Shown here piece after piece: positions 48,397 to 58,074 of a stretch of DNA of 64,000 nucleotides (position 1 is the first letter of the stretch; the number at the start of each line of letters is the position of its first letter). Below the pieces are notes generated by a model. That model was given only the letters and a program-made list of their open reading frames with translations. It was not told where the DNA came from and did no database searches. The stretch comes from RPQJ01 sp963777725 (GTDB lineage Bacteria > Pseudomonadota > Gammaproteobacteria > Steroidobacterales > Steroidobacteraceae). The stretch lies in contig CAVZRR010000006.1 in NCBI GenBank assembly GCA_963777725.1, forward strand, positions 62,001 to 126,000, given 5' to 3'. The position numbers and the translations under genes were made by a program.

Positions 48397-49644
48397 ATGT
48401 TCCATCCACTGCCCATCTTCGTCGGCCTGCGTTACGTCCGGACCCGGCGGCAGGGTTTCTTCGTCTCGTTCATCTCCTGGGTTTCGATGCTGGGCGTCTG
48501 CCTCGGCGTCGCGGCCCTGATCACGATCATTTCCGTGATGAATGGATTCGAGGGCGAACTTCGCAACCGGCTGGTCGCGCTGACGGCCCACGCGACGCTC
48601 GAGGGCCCGCCCGAGTTGATGGAAGACTGGGCCGCCGTCGCGGAGCGCGCGAGCACGGTGCCGGGTACCGCCGGCGTCGCGCCATTCGCCGACGTGCAGG
48701 CGATGATCGGCCGGGCGGGCCAGTTGCAGCCCGTGCTGCTGCACGGTCTCGATCCCGCGGCCGAGACCCGGGTGTCCACGATCGAGCAGCACCTGCTGCA
48801 AGGCCAGTTGCAGGACCTCGTGCCGGGCGAGCGTCGCATGATCATCGGCCGCGTGCTCGCCTGGCAGCTCGGCGCCGAGGCGGGCGACGAGATCACGGTC
48901 ATGGTGCCGGGGCGCGAGCTGATCAGCTCGGGCGGGCGGCCGCTGCTGCAGACGTTCACGGTCGCGGGCGTGTTCGAAGTCGGCCTGCAGGACCACGACG
49001 CCTCGCTGGCGCTGGTCGCGCTCGAGGATGCGGCGGCCCTGACCGGCAACCCTGCGCGGCCGGGCGGCCTGCGCCTGAAGTTCGACGACGTGATGGCCGC
49101 GCCGGCGCTCGCGGAACGCGTCGCCGCCGCAGTCGGGCAGGGCGCGACGGTGCGCGACTGGACCGAGGAGCACTCGGCTTATTTTCGAGCGATCCGCATC
49201 GAGAAGACGATGATGAGCCTGATCCTGATGCTCGTCGTGGCCGTGGCCGCCTTCAACATCGTCGCGGCGCTCGTCATGGTCGTCAACGAGAAGCGCTCGG
49301 ACATCGCGATCCTGCGCACGCTGGGACTCGCCCGTGGCGGCGTCGTCGGTGTGTTCTTCACGCAGGGAATCGTCATCGGGGCCATCGGCACGCTGCTCGG
49401 CGTGGTACTCGGCGTGACGCTGGCGAGCAACGTGGCCGAAATCGTGCCCGTGCTCGAGCGCGCGCTCGGCTTCCACGTCATGGACCCGACCGTGTACTAC
49501 ATCACCGAGATCCCGTCGGAGCCGCGGGCCGGCCAGATCGCGACGATTGCGGCGATCGCCTTCGTGCTGACCGTGCTTGCCACGATCTATCCGGCGTTGC
49601 GCGGCGCGGCCACCGAACCGGCCGAGGCGCTGCGGTACGAGTGA
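48397..49644 (+). CDS. lolC: Lipoprotein-releasing ABC transporter permease LolC
   Basis: Inner-membrane subunit that extracts lipoproteins and hands them to LolA. 415 residues. The N-terminus FVGLRYVRTRRQGFFVSFIS and the LolC/E signature SVMNGFEGELRNRL are present. A large periplasmic domain lies between helix 1 (residues 22-50) and the FtsX-type C-terminal helices (SLILMLVVAVAAFNIVAALV, then IAILRTLGLARG). The ATG at 48397 gives the family start; a longer frame is rejected. LolE follows with TGATG overlap. Confidence 0.93.
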   Translation: MFHPLPIFVGLRYVRTRRQGFFVSFISWVSMLGVCLGVAALITIISVMNGFEGELRNRLVALTAHATLEGPPELMEDWAAVAERASTVPGTAGVAPFADVQAMIGRAGQLQPVLLHGLDPAAETRVSTIEQHLLQGQLQDLVPGERRMIIGRVLAWQLGAEAGDEITVMVPGRELISSGGRPLLQTFTVAGVFEVGLQDHDASLALVALEDAAALTGNPARPGGLRLKFDDVMAAPALAERVAAAVGQGATVRDWTEEHSAYFRAIRIEKTMMSLILMLVVAVAAFNIVAALVMVVNEKRSDIAILRTLGLARGGVVGVFFTQGIVIGAIGTLLGVVLGVTLASNVAEIVPVLERALGFHVMDPTVYYITEIPSEPRAGQIATIAAIAFVLTVLATIYPALRGAATEPAEALRYE

Positions 49645-50900
49645 TGAGCGGCACGCCCTACGAACTGAGGATCGGCCGGCGCTACCTGCGCTCGACGGGC
49701 AATCGATTCCTGTCGTTCATCTCGCTGATGTCGATGGTGGGCGTCGCGATCGGCGTGGCCGTGCTGATCGTCGTGCTGTCCGTCATGAACGGCTTCGAGC
49801 GGGAGCTGCGCGAGCGCATCCTGAGCATGACCTCGCACGCGACCGTGACGACGTTCGGTGCCGGCCTGCAGGACTGGCCTGCGCTGCGCGAGCGGGCGCT
49901 CGCGAACCCGGCGATCGAGGCCGTGGCACCGTACGTCGAGGGCGAGGCGCTGCTGATCGGCGAGCGCAGCGACGGGGTGTCGGCGGCAGTCGCGCTGCGG
50001 GGCATCGACCCGGTGCACGAGGCGCAAGTGTCCGCGATCGGTGAGCGATTGCGCAGCGGCTCGCTCGCGGCGCTCGAGCCGGGCAGTTTTCGCATGCTGC
50101 TCGGGGCCGAGGTCGCGGCGCGCCTCGGCGTCGCGGCGGGAGACACGGTCGTCGCTGCCATCGCGCAGGGCACGGTGACCCCGGCGGGCGTCGTGCCGCG
50201 CATGCGTCGCTTCACGGTGGCCGGAGTCTTTTATTCGGGCATGTACGAGATCGACAACGGGCTCGCCCTCGTCAACCTCGGCGATGCCGGCCGCCTGTTC
50301 CGCACGGGTGACGACGTGACCGGGCTGCGACTCAAGGTGCGCGATCCGCTGCGCGCGCCGTCGGTGGCGCGCGAGGTCGCGCGCGGCATGGATGGCGGTT
50401 TCCTGGTCGAGGACTGGACCCAGCGCCATGCCAATTTCTTCCGCTCGATCGAACTCACCAAGCGCATGATGTTCTTCATCCTGCTGCTCGTCGTGGCGGT
50501 TGCTGCGTTCAACATCGTTTCGACGCTGGTCATGGCCGTCAAGGACAAGCAGCCGGACATCGCGATCCTGCGCACGCTCGGCGCGCGGCCGGGCAGCGTG
50601 CTCGCGATCTTCGCCACCCAGGGCACGGTGATCGGCCTGCTCGGCACGCTGGGCGGCGTGGTGCTGGGCGTGCTGCTGTCCGTCAATCTCGAGCGTCTCG
50701 TGCACGGGCTCGAACGGTTGCTCGGGACGCGCTTCATGGACGCGAGCGTGTACCTGATGAGCGATCTCCCGGCGCATGTCGAGGCCGCGGACGTCACGTT
50801 GATCGCGGCCACCGCGTTCGCGCTGTGCTGCCTGTCCACGCTGTATCCCGCTTGGCGGGCGGCGCGCACCCATCCGGCAAAGGCCCTGAGGCATGACTGA
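49644..50900 (+). CDS. lolE: Lipoprotein-releasing ABC transporter permease LolE
   Basis: Partner permease in the LolCDE complex. 418 residues. YELRIGRRYLRSTGNRFLSFI at the start, SVMNGFERELRERIL after helix 1, and the FtsX-like end FILLLVVAVAAFNIVSTLVM with IAILRTLGARPG. It is similar throughout to the preceding LolC, so the pair arose by duplication; which one is LolC or LolE is assigned by order. Its end overlaps lolD by 8 nt. Confidence 0.92.
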   Translation: MSGTPYELRIGRRYLRSTGNRFLSFISLMSMVGVAIGVAVLIVVLSVMNGFERELRERILSMTSHATVTTFGAGLQDWPALRERALANPAIEAVAPYVEGEALLIGERSDGVSAAVALRGIDPVHEAQVSAIGERLRSGSLAALEPGSFRMLLGAEVAARLGVAAGDTVVAAIAQGTVTPAGVVPRMRRFTVAGVFYSGMYEIDNGLALVNLGDAGRLFRTGDDVTGLRLKVRDPLRAPSVAREVARGMDGGFLVEDWTQRHANFFRSIELTKRMMFFILLLVVAVAAFNIVSTLVMAVKDKQPDIAILRTLGARPGSVLAIFATQGTVIGLLGTLGGVVLGVLLSVNLERLVHGLERLLGTRFMDASVYLMSDLPAHVEAADVTLIAATAFALCCLSTLYPAWRAARTHPAKALRHD

Positions 50901-51576
50901 AAACGCCATCCTGCACTGCGAGCACGTCCGCAAGCACTTCGAGGAGGCCGGCAACCGGCTCGAGGTGCTGCGCGACGTCAACCTGAGAATCGAGCGGGGC
51001 GAGACCCTCGCGATCGTCGGCGCGTCGGGGTCCGGCAAGACCACGTTGTTGCAGATCCTCGGCGGGCTCGACCTGCCGACCGCCGGCACGGTGCGGATCG
51101 ACGGCCAGTCGTTCGCCGATCTCTCCGATTCCGCTCGTGGCCGGCTGCGCAACCACGCGCTGGGTTTCGTCTACCAGTTCCATCACCTGCTGCCGGAGTT
51201 CACCGCGCTCGAGAACGTCGCGATGCCGCTGCTGGTACGGCGTCTGCCTGCGGCGGAGGCGGAGCGCACCGCGCGCGGCTTCCTCGAGCGCGTCGGGCTC
51301 GGCGCCCGGCTCGGACACCGCCCTGCGCAGTTGTCGGGCGGCGAGCGGCAGCGGGCGGCCGTCGCGCGCGCGCTGGTCACGCGGCCGCAGCTCGTACTGG
51401 CGGATGAACCCACGGGCAACCTCGATGGCGGCAACGCGCGCGGCGTGCTCGAGCTGATGCTCGAGTTGAACCGCGAGCTCGGCACCAGCCTGGTCATCGT
51501 CACGCACGCGACGGAGATTGCCGCGCGCATGCAGAGGGTGCTCGTGCTCGCCGACGGTCAGCTCGGCCCAGGCTGA
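50893..51576 (+). CDS. lolD: Lipoprotein-releasing ABC transporter ATPase LolD
   Basis: Cytoplasmic ATPase driving LolCE. 227 residues. Walker A is IVGASGSGKTTLLQILGG, the Q-loop FVYQFHHLLPEFTALENV is the MacB/LolD-type sequence, the signature is QLSGGERQRAAVARAL, and Walker B LVLADEPTGNLD. The H-loop is VIVTHATEIA. Normal length and full motif set. Confidence 0.96.
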   Translation: MTENAILHCEHVRKHFEEAGNRLEVLRDVNLRIERGETLAIVGASGSGKTTLLQILGGLDLPTAGTVRIDGQSFADLSDSARGRLRNHALGFVYQFHHLLPEFTALENVAMPLLVRRLPAAEAERTARGFLERVGLGARLGHRPAQLSGGERQRAAVARALVTRPQLVLADEPTGNLDGGNARGVLELMLELNRELGTSLVIVTHATEIAARMQRVLVLADGQLGPG

Positions 51577-51587
51577 AATTGCACGTA

Positions 51588-51606
51588 GAGGCGCGATAGG
51601 CGCCTC
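51588..51606 (+). terminator. Hairpin after lolD
   Basis: GAGGCGC-GATAG-GCGCCTC, a perfect 7-bp stem 11 nt after the lolD stop. There is no T-tract, so intrinsic termination would be weak; it may mark the end of lolCDE or only be a stable 3' end. Confidence 0.35.
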
Positions 51607-51666
51607 GCCGCCCGGACTCGGCCGCGGCACGCTGATCCCGCAAACGAACGGAAGCGGGGCGGCACA

Positions 51667-53942
51667 GTGATCTCGGTGGCAGTGGCGTGGCTGCTCGGTG
51701 CCTGCGCGGTGCTCCTGCAGCCGACGCTGCCGGGAGTCGGCGCGCTCGCCCTCGTTTGCCTCGCCACCGCGGCGGTTGGCGGCCGTTTTCCGACGCGCGG
51801 CGGTGCTGGCCTTCGCAGCCGGTTACGCGCTGACCTGGCAGCAGGGCGGCGAACGCGTCGCGGTCCGGCTCGACCCGCAACTCGAGGGTCAGTCGCTGTC
51901 GATCGGAGGTTCGATCGCGTCCGTGCCGCAGGCCGTCGCCGACGGAGTCAGGTTTCGACTCGCGACGAATGCGCAGGCCGGCATTCCGCCGCTCGTCGAT
52001 CTGACCTGGTACGAGCCGGACCGACGGCTGCGGGCGGCCGAGCGGCTCAATCTCGAAGTGCGGCTGCGCCGTCCGCGCGGCTTCGCGAACCCGGGCGGCG
52101 CGGACTACGAGGCGCGCATGCTGCGTGAAAACGTCGGCGCCACGGGCTACGTGCGCTCGCTCGAGAGCGCGGGGCGCAGCTGGCGTGACATTGCACGGTG
52201 GCCCGTGCTGGTGATCCGCGACGAGATCCATGCAGCCACGCGTCGAGCCCTCGGCGACCGGCTGGCCACCGGCATCGTCGCCGGTCTCTCGGTCGGGTTG
52301 CAGGACGCGCTGAGCACGGCACAGTGGCGCGAGCTCGCGCGCAGCGGGACGAGCCACCTGATGGCGATCTCGGGCACGCACATCGGCATGCTGGCTGCGA
52401 TGGCGGCCTGGCTCGCAGCCGGAGTGCAGCGCCTGCGGCAACGGCGCGGCGCGCTGGGCGCGGCTCGCGATGCGGCGGTCGTGGCGGGCAGCGTGACTGC
52501 GATCGCCTATTCCTCGCTCGCCGGCTGGTCGGTGCCGACTCAGCGCACCGCGATCATGATCGGCATCGTGGCCCTTGCGCTACACCTGCGGCGACGGGTC
52601 GGCCCGGGTGACGCGCTGGCGCTCGGCGCCATCGCGGTGCTGGCGTTGGAGCCACTCGCACCACTCGCGGTCGGCTTCTGGCTGTCGTTCGGTGCCGTGG
52701 GCGTCATCGTGCTCGCGACCAGCGGGTCGCTCGCTCGTACTGGATGGCTGCGAGGCTACGCGCAGGTGCAGATCGCGGTGACGGCCGGGCTGGTGCCAGT
52801 GCTCGTCGGCAGCTTCGGCAGCGTCTCGATCGTTTCGGCCGGCGTGAACCTCGTGGCGATTCCGCTTTACACACTCGTCATCGTGCCCGGCCGTGCTGGT
52901 GTCCACCGCTCTCGTGCTGATGCTGCCAGGTACCGGCACCCTCGTGATGCACGCTGTTGCATGGCTGATCGAGGCGACCTGGCCCGTGATCGCGGTTCCC
53001 GCCGGCTGGTCATGGGCCACCTGGGGTGTCGCAGGCCTGTCGTGGTGGGCGTGGTGCGCGCTCCTGGTCGGCGCTGCAGCGGCGCTCGCGCCGTTGCCGC
53101 CTCCCGGTCGCGTCGCAGGTGTCGTGCTGCTCGTCGCGGCCTGCGGGTGGCGCGCGACGCCACCCGCAGCGGGTGCCGTGCATTTCGCGATGCTGGACGT
53201 CGGGCAGGGTCTCGCGGCCGTCGTGGAGACCCGGCACCACGTGCTCGTCTACGACGCCGGTCCGGCCTTTCGCAGCGGCAGCGACACGGGAACGCTGGTC
53301 GTCGAGCCGTATCTGCGGCATCGCGGCCTGCGCAGGATCGATCTGCTGGTGGCGAGCCACGACGATCTCGACCATGCCGGGGGTGCAGCGTCCCTGGCCC
53401 GGGCCATGCCGGTGGAGCGGCGAGTTGCGAGCGGCCACGCGCTCGATGCGCTCGGACCGACGGAGCGATGCGTGCGCGGCGAGCGTTGGACGTGGGACGG
53501 CGTCGCGTTCGAGTGGCTGCATCCCGGAGCGGACGCGTTGCCGAAGGACAACGATCGCTCCTGCGTGCTGCGCGTGCGCGCGGGGCCGCACACCGTGCTG
53601 CTCACGGGCGACGTCGAGCGGCTGGCCGAGGCGGAACTGCTCGAGCAGGCCGATCCGGGACGCGTGGACGTGCTGCTGGTGCCGCATCACGGCAGTCGCA
53701 CGTCGTCTACCGCAGCGCTGGTTGCTGCGACGCGGCCGAGTTGGGCGCTCGTGCCTTCCGGCCACCGCAACCGTTGGGGCTTTCCGAAACCTGACGTCGT
53801 GCAGCGCTGGCAGGCTGCAGGCAGCCGCGTGCTGACGGGCTCGGCCACCGGCGCCATCGAATTCGAGTTACACCCCGGCCGGCCGATCCCGGCGCCGCGG
53901 CTGTGGCGCATCGAGCGGCGACGCTTCTGGCACGATCCCTGA
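51667..53942 (+). CDS. comEC: DNA internalization competence protein ComEC/Rec2 (two frameshifts as sequenced)
   Basis: Inner-membrane channel for transforming DNA. A GTG start gives ISVAVAWLLGACAVLL; an extra base near 51769-51775 shifts to LAAVFRRAAVLAFAAGYALT. The competence domain has LARSGTSHLMAISGTHIGML. A second extra base near 52886-52891 (after LYTLVIVP) shifts to VLVSTALVLMLPGTG. The C-terminal metallo-beta-lactamase-like domain has MLDVGQGLAAVV and the metal motif VASHDDLDHAGG. Corrected length 757 residues. An intact gene would imply potential for natural transformation. Confidence 0.9.
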
Positions 53943-54019
53943 TTGCGGATGCAAGTCGCGGCGCCGCCCCGCCATGCAGTATCATCCGCGGGCGCTGGAG
54001 CAGGGGATACGAGCCAGAA

Positions 54020-54661
54020 ATGTTCGAAATCGTGACGGCCGGCGGCATCGTGATGGTGCCGATCATCCTCTGCTCGATCCTCGCCGTGGCGATCACGCTC
54101 GAGCGGCTGTGGACGCTGCGCGAGCAGCATGTGGTGCCCGCAGAGCTCACCGACAAGGTGTGGCAATGGGTCGAGAACCGTGCGCTGTCCGACAAGCAGA
54201 TCATGGCCCTGCAGCAGCACTCGCCCCTCGGCCGGGTGCTCGCGGCCGGTCTTGCGGCCCGTCACCGTGACCGGGCCGTCATGATCGAGGCCATCGAGGA
54301 CGCCGGCCGGCACGTGGTGCACGACCTGGAGCGGTTCCTCAACATGCTCGGCACCATCGCGGCAATTTCGCCGCTGCTCGGCCTGCTCGGCACCGTCACC
54401 GGCATGATGCGGACGTTCAAGGCGATCACGACCGCCGGCATCGGCAACCCGGCCGCGATGGCGGGCGGCATCTCCGAGGCACTGATCACCACGGCGGCCG
54501 GGCTGCTGGTGGCGATCCCGGCGCTGGTTGCCTACAGGTACCTTCGCGGGCGCGTGGATACGCTGGTGATCCAGATGGAGAAGGAATCCATCAAACTGGT
54601 GCAGGCAATCGACCGCACTACCGGTACCCGGCCGCTGGCCGCCGAGGAAGCCGCCGCGTGA
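54020..54661 (+). CDS. exbB: MotA/TolQ/ExbB proton channel family protein
   Basis: Inner-membrane proton channel subunit that powers a partner in the envelope. 213 residues. One N-terminal helix (GGIVMVPIILCSILAVAITL) and the conserved C-terminal pair: LGTIAAISPLLGLLGTVTGM and ISEALITTAAGLLVAIPALV, which is the TolQ/ExbB signature. Next to exbD and msbA it is more like the ExbB2 group than TolQ; no TonB gene is nearby. GTG overlap with exbD. Confidence 0.88.
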   Translation: MFEIVTAGGIVMVPIILCSILAVAITLERLWTLREQHVVPAELTDKVWQWVENRALSDKQIMALQQHSPLGRVLAAGLAARHRDRAVMIEAIEDAGRHVVHDLERFLNMLGTIAAISPLLGLLGTVTGMMRTFKAITTAGIGNPAAMAGGISEALITTAAGLLVAIPALVAYRYLRGRVDTLVIQMEKESIKLVQAIDRTTGTRPLAAEEAAA

Positions 54662-55086
54662 AGTTTCATCCGCGGCCGACCGAGGAGCCGGATCTCAACC
54701 TGACGTCGCTGATCGACGTCGTCCTGCTGCTGCTGATCTTCTTCATGCTGTCGACCCGGTTCATCGACGAGGGCCGGCTGCAGTTGCGGCTCCCGGAGGC
54801 GGGGGTGGTGCCCGAAGCCACCGAGGCCGACGACAGGGTCGTGATCGAGGTGACGGCTCAGGGCGGTTACCGCGTCAACGGCCGCGCGTTGATCAACAAC
54901 AGCCCGGAAACGCTGGCCGCGGCGATCGGCAAGGCCGCGGGCAACAACCGGGCAATGCCGGTGACCGTGCGCGCGGACGCGCGCGCCACGCACCAGAGCG
55001 TGGTCACGGCCATGGACGTGGCCGGCCGGGCGGGCTACCGGCAGATCAACATCGCGACCGTGACCGATGGCCAAGCTGGGCGTTAA
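54658..55086 (+). CDS. exbD: ExbD/TolR family biopolymer transport protein
   Basis: Partner of the preceding ExbB. 142 residues, GTG start overlapping exbB. A single membrane helix with the channel Asp is in LNLTSLIDVVLLLLIFFML (Asp near residue 20), followed by a periplasmic domain ending VVTAMDVAGRAGYRQINIAT. The last 20 bases overlap msbA. Confidence 0.92.
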   Translation: MKFHPRPTEEPDLNLTSLIDVVLLLLIFFMLSTRFIDEGRLQLRLPEAGVVPEATEADDRVVIEVTAQGGYRVNGRALINNSPETLAAAIGKAAGNNRAMPVTVRADARATHQSVVTAMDVAGRAGYRQINIATVTDGQAGR

Positions 55087-56854
55087 CAAGGGCGACCCGT
55101 TCGCTCCGGAAGGCGGGCTCAAGATGCCTGCCAACGCGCTGCAGACCTACCGGCGGTTGCTGGGTTACCTGCGCCCGCACCGCGGCATGTTCATGGTCGG
55201 CGTGCTCGGCATGACGATCTTCGCCGCGACCGACGCGGGCTGGGCGGCCTTCGTCAAGTTCTTCCTCGACGGCACGTTCGTCGACAAGGACCCGCGCATG
55301 GTCTGGCTGGTGCCCTTTGCGCTGATCGGGCTCTTCGTGCTGCGCGGTCTCGGCGATTTCCTGCAGACGTACTGTCCGGGCTTCGTCGGCCGCCAGATCG
55401 TCAAGACGCTGCGCGGGGAGATCTTCGACCGCTACCTGCACCTGCCGGTCGCGTTCTTCGACCGCCAGTCGGCCGGCGTGCTGCTGTCGCGTCTCACCTA
55501 CAACACCGAGCAGGTCGCGACCGCGACGACCGACTCGATCACCGTCTTCATCCGCGACACGCTGACGATCATCGGCCTGATCAGCTACCTGCTGTACCTC
55601 AATCCAAAGCTGACGCTGATCAGCCTGGTCGTGGGTCCGCTGATCGCCGTGATCATCCGCCGCATCAATACGCTGTTCCGTCGCTACAGCAAGCGCATCC
55701 AGGCCTCGATGGGCGACGTGACCCGCGTCGCCAAGGAGGCGATCGAGGCGCCCCGCGTCGTCCGCGTCTTCAACGCGCAGCAGTTCCAGGCCGGGCTGTT
55801 CGACCAGGTGATCGAGCACAACCGGCGCTCGCACATGAAGCTGATGTTCACCAAGGGCCTGAGCAATCCGGTGGTGCAGGTCATCGCAGCGTCCGGGCTC
55901 GCGGTCGTGCTCTACCTCGCGACGGTCGAGGCCATCAAGGGCCAGATGAGCGTGGGCGAGTTCACGTCGTTCATCGCTGCGCTGATGCTGATCACGGGTC
56001 CGCTGCGGCGGCTCGTCAACGTCGCGGGCCCGCTGCAGCAGGGAATCGCGGCGGCGCAAAGCATCTTCGACGTGCTCGATACCCCGCCGGAGCCCGCGGG
56101 CGGCACCGTGCCGATCGAGCGCGCTCGCGGCGACGTCGAGTATCGCGACGTGCGCTTCACGTATCCCGGCGTCATGGAACCGGTGCTGCACGGCATCGGC
56201 TTCAGCGTCCGCGCCGGCGAGACGGTGGCGATCGTCGGCCGGTCGGGCAGCGGCAAGTCGACCATCGTCAACCTGCTGCCGCGCTTCTACGACGTCACCG
56301 GCGGCTCCGTGATGCTCGACGGACGGGACGTGCGCGAATACCCGATCGAACGGCTGCGCGCGCAGATGAGCCTGGTGAGCCAGGACGTCGTGCTCTTCAA
56401 CGACACGATCCGCAGCAACATCGCGTTCGGCCACCAGGCGACCAACGACGAGATCGAGGCCGCGGCGCAATCGGCGCGCGTGCTCGAGTTCACCGAGCAG
56501 ATGCCGCAGGGTCTCGATACCGTCGTGGGCGACCGCGGCTCACTGCTCTCGGGCGGCCAGCGCCAGCGCATTGCGATCGCGCGTGCCCTGCTGCGCAACA
56601 CGCCGGTGCTGATCCTCGACGAGGCGACCTCGGCACTCGACACCGAGCTCGAGCGACAGATCCAGGAGCAACTCGACGCGCTGATGCAGAACCGCACGAC
56701 GCTCGTCATCGCGCACCGCCTGTCGACCGTCGAGAAGGCCGACCGGATCCTGGTGATGGACGGCGGCCGCGTCGTCGAGACGGGCAGTCACGCCGAGTTG
56801 CTGGCGAAGAACGGCCAGTACGCGGTGCTGTACCGCATGCAGTTCAACGAATGA
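55067..56854 (+). CDS. msbA: Lipid A export ATP-binding/permease protein MsbA
   Basis: Homodimeric ABC flippase moving lipid A-core to the periplasmic leaflet. 595 residues. Six membrane helices lie in residues 35-320 (for example FMVGVLGMTIFAATDAGWAA). The nucleotide-binding domain has Walker A IVGRSGSGKSTIVNLL, signature LLSGGQRQRIAIARALL and Walker B VLILDEATSALD. The ATG at 55067 lies inside exbD; a second in-frame ATG at 55124 would give a product without that overlap. lpxK follows, a conserved pair. Confidence 0.95.
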   Translation: MAKLGVNKGDPFAPEGGLKMPANALQTYRRLLGYLRPHRGMFMVGVLGMTIFAATDAGWAAFVKFFLDGTFVDKDPRMVWLVPFALIGLFVLRGLGDFLQTYCPGFVGRQIVKTLRGEIFDRYLHLPVAFFDRQSAGVLLSRLTYNTEQVATATTDSITVFIRDTLTIIGLISYLLYLNPKLTLISLVVGPLIAVIIRRINTLFRRYSKRIQASMGDVTRVAKEAIEAPRVVRVFNAQQFQAGLFDQVIEHNRRSHMKLMFTKGLSNPVVQVIAASGLAVVLYLATVEAIKGQMSVGEFTSFIAALMLITGPLRRLVNVAGPLQQGIAAAQSIFDVLDTPPEPAGGTVPIERARGDVEYRDVRFTYPGVMEPVLHGIGFSVRAGETVAIVGRSGSGKSTIVNLLPRFYDVTGGSVMLDGRDVREYPIERLRAQMSLVSQDVVLFNDTIRSNIAFGHQATNDEIEAAAQSARVLEFTEQMPQGLDTVVGDRGSLLSGGQRQRIAIARALLRNTPVLILDEATSALDTELERQIQEQLDALMQNRTTLVIAHRLSTVEKADRILVMDGGRVVETGSHAELLAKNGQYAVLYRMQFNE

Positions 56855-57891
56855 GCCTCGAGGCCGGGCTGCAGCGGCTGTGGTACGGGCCGCGCTGGCT
56901 CAGCCTGCCGCTCTGGCCCTTCGGTTGGCTCTACCGGGCCGTGGTCGCTGCGCGCCGCGCCCTCTATCGGTGGCGCATTCTACCGATCGAGCAGGTCCAG
57001 ATTCCGGTCGTGGTCGTTGGGAATCTGACGATCGGCGGTACGGGCAAGACACCGGTCGCAGCCTGGCTCGCGCGGCAGCTCGGCCTGCGCGGCCACAAGG
57101 TCGGCGTCGTGCTGCGCGGCTACGGCGGCCGCGTGGTCGGCCAGCCACGAGTCGTGACGCCCTCCAGCGACCCGGCCGAGGTGGGCGACGAGGCCGTGCT
57201 GCATGCGTTGCGCGGGCCATGCGTGGTCGTGGTCGGTGCGGATCGAGTCGCCGCTGCGAGGCGAGCGGCCGAGGCGGGTGCCGAGATCGTCGTCTGCGAC
57301 GACGGCCTGCAGCACCTGCGGCTGGCGCGTGATTTCGAGATCGCCGTGGTCGATGCCGCGCGGGGACTCGGCAATGGCCAGTTGCTGCCCGCGGGTCCAC
57401 TGCGCGAGCCCCCGGGGCGACTCGAGCATGTCGATGCTGTCGTGCTGACCGAACGGGGCGACCCGGCGGCTCACAGCGTCGAACCTCGGCTGCCGCTCGT
57501 GGCCACTGCACGACTGCGCCTCGGCGATGCCGTCAATCTGGTTTCCGGCGAGCACCGGGCCCTGGACTCGTTCCGGCAAGCGCCGCTGCACGCCGTTGCC
57601 GGCATCGGCAATCCCGGCGCATTTTTCGACGGGCTGCGCGCCGCTGGCCTCGACATCGTCGCGCATCCACTCGCGGACCACGCGGCGCTCGATGTCGCGA
57701 CCCTGCCGTTCCCGGTGGCAACGACGGTCCTGATGACCGAGAAAGATGCCGTAAAATGCCGGTCGTTCGCGGGCCCGGCGTGGTGGTTCGTCGAGCTCGA
57801 AGTCGGTTTCGAGCGGACGGCCGCGCAGGAACTGCTCGCCGTGATCCTGGAGCGCACGGGTCTCACCCGCGCGGGAGTGCACATTGGATAG
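56851..57891 (+). CDS. lpxK: Tetraacyldisaccharide 4'-kinase
   Basis: Phosphorylates the lipid A disaccharide at 4'. 346 residues. An N-terminal amphipathic or membrane-associated stretch (LWPFGWLYRAVVAARRALY), then the P-loop VVGNLTIGGTGKTPVAAWLA, then VVCDDGLQHLRLARDFEIAV with the family Asp-Asp, and MTEKDAVKC near the end. ATGA overlap with msbA; the end overlaps the next gene by 8 nt. Confidence 0.96.
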   Translation: MSLEAGLQRLWYGPRWLSLPLWPFGWLYRAVVAARRALYRWRILPIEQVQIPVVVVGNLTIGGTGKTPVAAWLARQLGLRGHKVGVVLRGYGGRVVGQPRVVTPSSDPAEVGDEAVLHALRGPCVVVVGADRVAAARRAAEAGAEIVVCDDGLQHLRLARDFEIAVVDAARGLGNGQLLPAGPLREPPGRLEHVDAVVLTERGDPAAHSVEPRLPLVATARLRLGDAVNLVSGEHRALDSFRQAPLHAVAGIGNPGAFFDGLRAAGLDIVAHPLADHAALDVATLPFPVATTVLMTEKDAVKCRSFAGPAWWFVELEVGFERTAAQELLAVILERTGLTRAGVHIG

Positions 57892-58072
57892 CAAACTGCT
57901 CGACATCCTCGCCTGCCCCGTCTGCAAGGGGCCGCTCACCTGGCATCCCGATGCGCAGCAGCTCGTCTGCCGCGCCGAGCGTCTCGCCTACCCGGTGCGC
58001 GACGGCATTCCGGTGATGCTGGAGGACGAAGCCCGCAAGCTGGCTTCGGACGATCCGCTGCTCGAGGACTAG
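57884..58072 (+). CDS. ycaR: Trm112-like protein (YcaR family)
   Basis: 62 residues, TTG start. LLDILACPVCKGPLTWHP has a CPVC pair, with the strand LVCRAERLAYPVRDGIPVML, the Trm112/YcaR signature. Possible small zinc-ribbon-like partner; the function in Bacteria is unclear. The place between lpxK and kdsB is conserved. Confidence 0.9.
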   Translation: MDSKLLDILACPVCKGPLTWHPDAQQLVCRAERLAYPVRDGIPVMLEDEARKLASDDPLLED

Positions 58073-58074
58073 GC

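Noticed and set aside
48289..50900. A long second plus-strand frame across lolC (Arg-rich) joined to lolE.
   Set aside because: Only the part from 49644 on has LolE sequence; the earlier part is the wrong frame of lolC.
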